From NCBI GenBank assembly GCA_903884945.1, contig CAISGR010000314.1, forward strand, positions 1-43,016: DNA of 43,016 nt, written 5' to 3'. Positions 38,966 through 43,016 of the stretch are shown here, one piece after another. Numbering within the stretch: the stretch's first letter is position 1; the number at the start of each line of letters is the position of its first letter. The notes below the pieces were generated by a model, which was given only the letters and a program-made list of their open reading frames with translations, was not told the DNA's origin and searched no databases. This DNA is from an uncultured bacterium (GTDB lineage Bacteria > Pseudomonadota > Alphaproteobacteria > Sphingomonadales > Sphingomonadaceae). Position numbers and translations under genes: made by a program.

Positions 38966-40771
38966 CTATGCCTTCAGGGCGATCCGTTCGTCGATCCGGC
39001 GCTCCAGGATGGTCAGCGGCATGGCGCCTTCCTTCAGGATCTCGTGGAACTGCTTGAGGTCGAACGTCGCGCCGAGCGCGGCTTCCGCCTTGGCGCGGGC
39101 GCGCGTCCAGGCCATGTGGCCGATCTTGTAACTGCATGCCTGGCCCGCCTGGGTGCAGTAGCGTTCGACCTCGCGCTGCGTGCGCGGGCGGGCGAAGCCA
39201 GTCGTGGCGACCATATAGTCGGTCGCCTTTTCCCGGCTCCAGTGCTTGGCGTGGATGCCGGTATCCACCACCAGCCGGGTGGCGCGAAACAGGAAGGACT
39301 GGAGGTAACCGGCGCGCTCGAGCGGTGTCGTATAGGCATGCAGCTCGTCCGCCAGCTGCTCGGCGTACAGCGCCCAGCCTTCCGAATAGGCCGAGAAGAA
39401 GCCGATCTTGCGCAGCATGGGGATGTCGCGCGATTCCTGCGCCAGGCTGATCTGGAGATGATGGCCGGGCACGCCTTCGTGATAGGTCAGCGACGGCAGC
39501 GTGTATTTCGGCCAGTCGCCGACGTCCTTCAGGTTGACGAAATAGATCGCCGGCCGCGAGCCATCCAGCGAGGCCCGGTTGTAATAGCCGTTCGAGGCGC
39601 CGTCCTGGATCTCGACCGGCACGGCCCGGATTTCCAGCGGCTGGGTCGGCACGGTCGCAAAGGCTTGTGGCAGCTTGGTGTACATCGCCTTCACGCCCGC
39701 ATTCAGCCCGGCGATCAGCTCGGCGCGGCCCTCGGGCGTGTCGGCATAAAGCTGGTCGGGCCGCAGGTTCAGCCGCGCCAGCCGCTCGCCGACCGTACCG
39801 CCGGTCTCGCCGTTGGCTTTCAGGATCGTGTCGAGTTGCGCGGTGATCTCGGCGACCTGGTCGAGCCCGATGCGATGCACGTCGTCCGGGCTCATCACGG
39901 TCGTGGTCGCTTGCTTCAGCGCCATGGCGTAGATCGCGTCCCCGTCCGGCAGGCGCCAGATGCCGTCTCCCGGCCTGGTCGAGGGTTTCAGGCGCTCGAT
40001 CAGCGCGATCTGGCGGTCGAGCGCCGGATAGATCCGGGCCTCGACGAGGCGCGCGGCCTGCGCCTGCCAGTCGCCGGCGATGCCCTTGGCCCCCGCACGC
40101 TTGGCGAGGGACTGTACGATGCTGGATGTCGCCGCCGGCTGGGCGCGCAGCTTGCGCATCTGGCCCAGGGTGAGATCAAGCGACCAGGCCGGGGCGAGAA
40201 AGCCCTTGGCCGCCTCCGCCTGCTGCAGGCTGCTCTCCTGATCGAGCACGGTCGCGAACTGGTCGAGCCGCGAGAGATAGGCGTCCGCATCCGCCTTCTG
40301 GTTGATCGTATGCGCCGTGTTGAGGAAATCGGGGACGGAGAAATAGGCCCCGCCCTGCTGGAAGATGCGATACGGGCGGATCGCGCTGTCGATCCCGAAT
40401 TTCTCCGGCGCGTCGATCTGCGTCCGGAGCGAATAGCGGACGACTTCCAGGTTCAGCCGCGCGGGCTCGGACAATGCGGCGCCGTCGAATCGGGCGAGTC
40501 CGGCAAGCGCGGCCCTGGTCTGCGCGACATCCTGCGCCCGCTTTTCCAGGGTACGCGGCGAGAGCTTGCCCTTGGCAGCTGCCAGGGCACCCTTGTCGAG
40601 GCCCAGGGAGGTCGCGAGTTCCGGCGACCGGGCGACCGCTTGCTGGAAGATGTGGTCGAATTCGGCATCCAGCGCCGCGCCATCTGCCGTCTGCGCGAGC
40701 GACGCGCCGGGCTTTGCCAGGACGGCGAGCGTCGCGACCGCCCCCGATGCGATGAACTGGCGGCGATCCAT
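38966..40771 (-). CDS. DUF885 family protein, Tat-exported zincin-like
   Basis: 601 residues. MDRRQFIASGAVATLAVLAK is a twin-arginine (RRQFI) signal with cleavage near SLAQ, so it is folded before export. The segment YHEGVPGHHLQ near residue 430 followed by EGWALYAEQLADEL about 40 residues on is the HE..H...E metal pattern of DUF885. Members are assumed to be peptidase-like hydrolases. ATG 40771 has GGGAG seven bases ahead; the TTG at 40777 lacks support. It converges with the pit gene; only 59 bases separate the stops, with no clear terminator. Confidence 0.87.
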   Translation of the reverse strand: MDRRQFIASGAVATLAVLAKPGASLAQTADGAALDAEFDHIFQQAVARSPELATSLGLDKGALAAAKGKLSPRTLEKRAQDVAQTRAALAGLARFDGAALSEPARLNLEVVRYSLRTQIDAPEKFGIDSAIRPYRIFQQGGAYFSVPDFLNTAHTINQKADADAYLSRLDQFATVLDQESSLQQAEAAKGFLAPAWSLDLTLGQMRKLRAQPAATSSIVQSLAKRAGAKGIAGDWQAQAARLVEARIYPALDRQIALIERLKPSTRPGDGIWRLPDGDAIYAMALKQATTTVMSPDDVHRIGLDQVAEITAQLDTILKANGETGGTVGERLARLNLRPDQLYADTPEGRAELIAGLNAGVKAMYTKLPQAFATVPTQPLEIRAVPVEIQDGASNGYYNRASLDGSRPAIYFVNLKDVGDWPKYTLPSLTYHEGVPGHHLQISLAQESRDIPMLRKIGFFSAYSEGWALYAEQLADELHAYTTPLERAGYLQSFLFRATRLVVDTGIHAKHWSREKATDYMVATTGFARPRTQREVERYCTQAGQACSYKIGHMAWTRARAKAEAALGATFDLKQFHEILKEGAMPLTILERRIDERIALKA

Positions 40772-40872
40772 TGGCAATCTCCCGTCTGAAGTCGGCCTTT
40801 TCTAAGCTATTCGCGTACACCGGTGCCAGCCGCGATCGCAGGGCGTGGCCGTGAAGCGGCAGGCCGTTCGCG

Positions 40873-41937
40873 TCACGGCGCGAGCAGGTCGAACTGCGGC
40901 GTGTCGTCGCCGCCGTCGAAGGTCGACAGCGTCACCCCGATCAGGCGGATTCCGTCGCGCAGCGGATAGAGCGTGCGCACCAGCGCGATCGCCGTTTCGT
41001 GCAGCGTCGCGCGGTCGTTCACCGGTGCGGCGCGCGTGCGGCTGCGCGTCACCGTGCGGAAATCGGCATAGCGGCATTTGACGGTCACGGTCCGGCCGCG
41101 CCCGCCCGATTTCTCGCACCATGCCCAGACATCGTCGGCCATGGCCTGCACGCCTGCCTCCACCTGCTCCGGCGTGGTCAGGTCGGTGCCATAGGTCGTC
41201 TCGGAGCCGGAGGATTTGCGCGGCCGGTCCGGGGTGACGCGGCGGTCGTCCTCGCCGCGCGCGATCGCGTGATACCAGGTGCCGGCCTTGCCGAAATGCG
41301 CCTGGAGGAACGCCAGTTCCTGCGCGCGCAGGTCGGCGCCGGTGAAGATGCCCAGCCGGTTCATCTTCTCGGCGGTCTTGGGCCCGATGCCGTGGAAGCG
41401 CCCGACCTCCAGCTTTTCGACGAACGCCGCGCCCGCACCGGGCGTGATCACGCACTGGCCATTGGGCTTGTTCTGGTCGGACGCGAGCTTGGCGAGGAAC
41501 TTGTTGTAGGAAATGCCGGCCGAGGCCGTCAGCCCCGTCGTCTCGAAGATCCGGGCGCGGATCTCCGCCGCGGTCTCCGTCGCGGAGGGTAGCCCACGCA
41601 GATTCTCGGTCACGTCGAGATAGGCTTCGTCGAGCGAGAGCGGCTCGACCAGCGGGGTATAGTCGAGGAAGATCGCGCGGATCTGCTGCGAGACGGCGCG
41701 GTACACGTCGAAGCGCGGCGGCACGAACACCAGCTCGGCGCAGCGCCGGAGCGCGGTGACCGACGGCATGGCGCTGCGCACCCCGAAGCGCCGCGCTTCG
41801 TAGCTCGCCGCCGCAACTACGCCGCGCCCGCTTGCGCTGCCCACCGCGAGCGGACGTCCACGCAGCGAAGGATCGTCGCGCTGTTCCACCGACGCGTAGA
41901 AGGCGTCCATGTCGACATGGATGATCTTGCGGGTCAC
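40873..41937 (-). CDS. dinB: DNA polymerase IV
   Basis: 354-residue Y-family translesion polymerase. Catalytic motif HVDMDAFYASVEQRD opens the protein and LSLDEAYLDVT (near 105) carries the second acidic pair, so unlike ImuB it should be active. GISYNKFLAKLASDQNKPNG and GIGPKTAEKMNRLGI are family landmarks. The extreme C-terminus FDLLAP may act as a clamp-binding segment (QFDLLAP resembles QLxLF-type). GTG 41937 was chosen, 30 bases after the upstream stop; ATG 41991 would overlap that gene. No LexA box is seen before it. Confidence 0.92.
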   Translation of the reverse strand: MTRKIIHVDMDAFYASVEQRDDPSLRGRPLAVGSASGRGVVAAASYEARRFGVRSAMPSVTALRRCAELVFVPPRFDVYRAVSQQIRAIFLDYTPLVEPLSLDEAYLDVTENLRGLPSATETAAEIRARIFETTGLTASAGISYNKFLAKLASDQNKPNGQCVITPGAGAAFVEKLEVGRFHGIGPKTAEKMNRLGIFTGADLRAQELAFLQAHFGKAGTWYHAIARGEDDRRVTPDRPRKSSGSETTYGTDLTTPEQVEAGVQAMADDVWAWCEKSGGRGRTVTVKCRYADFRTVTRSRTRAAPVNDRATLHETAIALVRTLYPLRDGIRLIGVTLSTFDGGDDTPQFDLLAP

Positions 41938-41966
41938 GCACCGGTCTTTGCCACCGTGGTGGCCGA

Positions 41967-42620
41967 TCAGGAATAGCGCTCCTCGGCCCATGGATCGCCG
42001 CGCATATGGTATCCGTTCACCTCCCAGAAGCCGGGCTTGTCCGCGGGCAGGAAATCGATCCCGCTGATCCACTTCGCGCTCTTCCAGAAATAGAGGTGCG
42101 GGATGACGAGCCGCGCAGGCCCGCCATGGTCGCGCGCCAGTGGCTTGCCCTGCCAGCCATGCGCCAGGATCGCATCGGGCGCCGCGAAATCGGCGAGCGG
42201 CACGTTGGTGGTATAGCCGTCATAGCCGTGCAGCAGCACGAATCCCGCCTCGTCCTTTGGCCGGACGCGAGCGAGCAGGTCCCGCGTCAGCACGCCCTGC
42301 CAGTCATTGTCGTAGCGCGACCAGGTCGTCACGCAGTGGATGTCGGTGCGCAGGCCGGTCTGCGGCAGCGCCATGAACGCGGCCCAGTCGAGCGTCACCG
42401 GGTGGTCGACCAGCCCGCCGATGGCGAGCTGCCACTTTCCGGTCGGCACATCCGGCTGGCGGCCCATGTCGAGCACCGGCCAGTCGCGCACGAGATGCTG
42501 GCCCGGCGGCAAGCGGTCGCTCTCCGGCCGGGCATGGCGCCCGGTCAGGAACTTGCCCTCGCTGGCCCAGCGCTGCTTCGAGCGCGTCAGCTTGCTCGAT
42601 TCGGGGATGTCGTCATCCAT
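41967..42620 (-). CDS. Sulfite-oxidase-like molybdopterin oxidoreductase (YedY/MsrP-like fold)
   Basis: 217 residues of the oxidoreductase molybdopterin-binding domain. Cys96 in HCVTTWSRYDNDWQG is the expected molybdenum ligand. ARDHGGPARLVIPHLYFWKSAKW near 170 contacts the pterin (quoted in part as HGGPARLVIPHLYFWKS). No signal peptide is seen, so it should be cytoplasmic, unlike periplasmic MsrP. ATG 42620 has GGTGGAG upstream; the frame is open to 42755 without support. It is followed after 30 bases by dinB, and cotranscription is possible. Substrate is unknown. Confidence 0.88.
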   Translation of the reverse strand: MDDDIPESSKLTRSKQRWASEGKFLTGRHARPESDRLPPGQHLVRDWPVLDMGRQPDVPTGKWQLAIGGLVDHPVTLDWAAFMALPQTGLRTDIHCVTTWSRYDNDWQGVLTRDLLARVRPKDEAGFVLLHGYDGYTTNVPLADFAAPDAILAHGWQGKPLARDHGGPARLVIPHLYFWKSAKWISGIDFLPADKPGFWEVNGYHMRGDPWAEERYS

Positions 42621-42877
42621 CCTTCGATCTCCACCGCCGGTGTCGTCCAATTGCCCGGCATAGCGCGCGATCGCCGGCCGGTCGCCGCCCGGCCGATATC
42701 GTCGCGATCCGTGCGTCCGGCAAGACGGGCGTGCCGTTCGGCGCGATCGGGCCACCAGGTCGGGTCATTTCAGAGAGTTATGGAAGGACGCGCGACCTTG
42801 CCGCGTCGATTTTTGTCGCGGCGTTAAGTCTTGCCTCATTTTTTTCTGTTCTTGTGCGGCTGGTTAACCGGGGCAAG
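42621..42877. promoter_or_regulatory. Divergent intergenic region
   Basis: 257 bases between divergent genes. GCCGCG/CGCGGC (42800-42805, 42817-42822) forms a hairpin with a T-rich loop, and a T7 run follows at 42840-42846. No clear -35/-10 pair was identified. Confidence 0.4.
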
Positions 42878-43016
42878 ATGATGACAGCAGAACTGACGGG
42901 TATTTCGGCGTTCGAATCGCAGGCGCCTGCCGCGACCTTTGGCCTTCCGCAGCATGCCGGCGCCGCGCCCGCCATCCAGGCGGCCTGCGCGACGCTCTCC
43001 TATGAAGACCTCTCCA
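42878..43016 (+). CDS. N-terminus of an unidentified protein (partial)
   Basis: ATG 42878 (or the directly following ATG 42881) begins a frame open to the right edge, 46 codons visible. GGGGCAAG lies just upstream. The residues are Ala-rich with no signal peptide or known motif (ends ACATLSYEDLS). No function can be given. Confidence 0.5.
   Translation, partial: MMTAELTGISAFESQAPAATFGLPQHAGAAPAIQAACATLSYEDLS

Noticed and set aside
41938..42000. LexA box before dinB
   Set aside because: No GTTC-N7-GTTC was found in the bases upstream of dinB or of the molybdoenzyme gene.
1..43016. CRISPR arrays, prophage or insertion sequences
   Set aside because: No regularly spaced direct repeats, transposase, integrase or phage structural genes were seen on either strand.

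Overview
The window looks like a chromosomal segment of a GC-rich alphaproteobacterium of the Sphingomonadaceae (Sphingomonas or a close relative). Supports are: a GTTC-N7-GTTC LexA box typical of Alphaproteobacteria, a TonB-dependent receptor with a DIVVTGSR TonB box, palindromic repeats of the CTCGACTTCGCTCGA and CCCTCTCCC types that I recall from sphingomonad genomes, and the general character of the proteins. I see no rRNA, tRNA, CRISPR array, insertion sequence or phage gene. The gene order looks like core or soft-core chromosome.

Layout. Bases 1-67 hold the tail of an unidentified gene, followed by a terminator hairpin. Bases 104-5845 (minus) are the mutagenesis cassette imuA-imuB-dnaE2, with overlapping genes and a LexA operator just upstream. 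Bases 6053-9846 (plus) encode branched-chain 2-oxoacid dehydrogenase E1 alpha, E1 beta and E2, followed by a MAPEG-family membrane protein. Dispersed repeats lie between E1 beta and E2 and, in frame, inside the E2 linker. Bases 10499-16716 hold a small unknown ORF, two thiolases, an HPP membrane protein and an ArsR-VOC-SRPBCC-SRPBCC operon with twin AACCATATGGTT palindromes. Bases 16735-24579 hold a LysR regulator divergent from a purine-nucleoside set: TonB receptor, exported nucleoside hydrolase-like protein, AzgA-like permease and adenosine/adenine deaminase.

Bases 24780-31070 contain an OmpR-type two-component pair, a BaiN/YhiN flavoprotein, an AI-2E family transporter, and an HWE/HisKA_2-type kinase with a CheY-like regulator. 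Bases 31256-34597 hold an epoxide-hydrolase-like enzyme, a strongly structured 314-base leader, a DEAD-box helicase with a DbpA-type RNA-binding domain, and a small protein with a basic tail. Bases 34845-38906 hold HisC, a HAD-type dehalogenase and a phosphate module (NUDIX, DUF47/PhoU-like, Pit transporter) preceded by a Pho-box-like sequence. Bases 38966-42620 (minus) hold a Tat-exported DUF885 protein, DNA polymerase IV and a YedY-like molybdoenzyme. A partial unknown gene runs off the right edge.

The most interesting points are the TonB-to-cytoplasm purine pathway with an unusual hydrolase active site, the Pho-box-linked NUDIX-DUF47-Pit module in which two normally separate proteins share one open frame, the mutually exclusive hairpins ahead of the DEAD-box helicase, and an ArsR operator that contains the gene's own start codon. 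All protein assignments rest on recognising motifs by eye; no database search was run.
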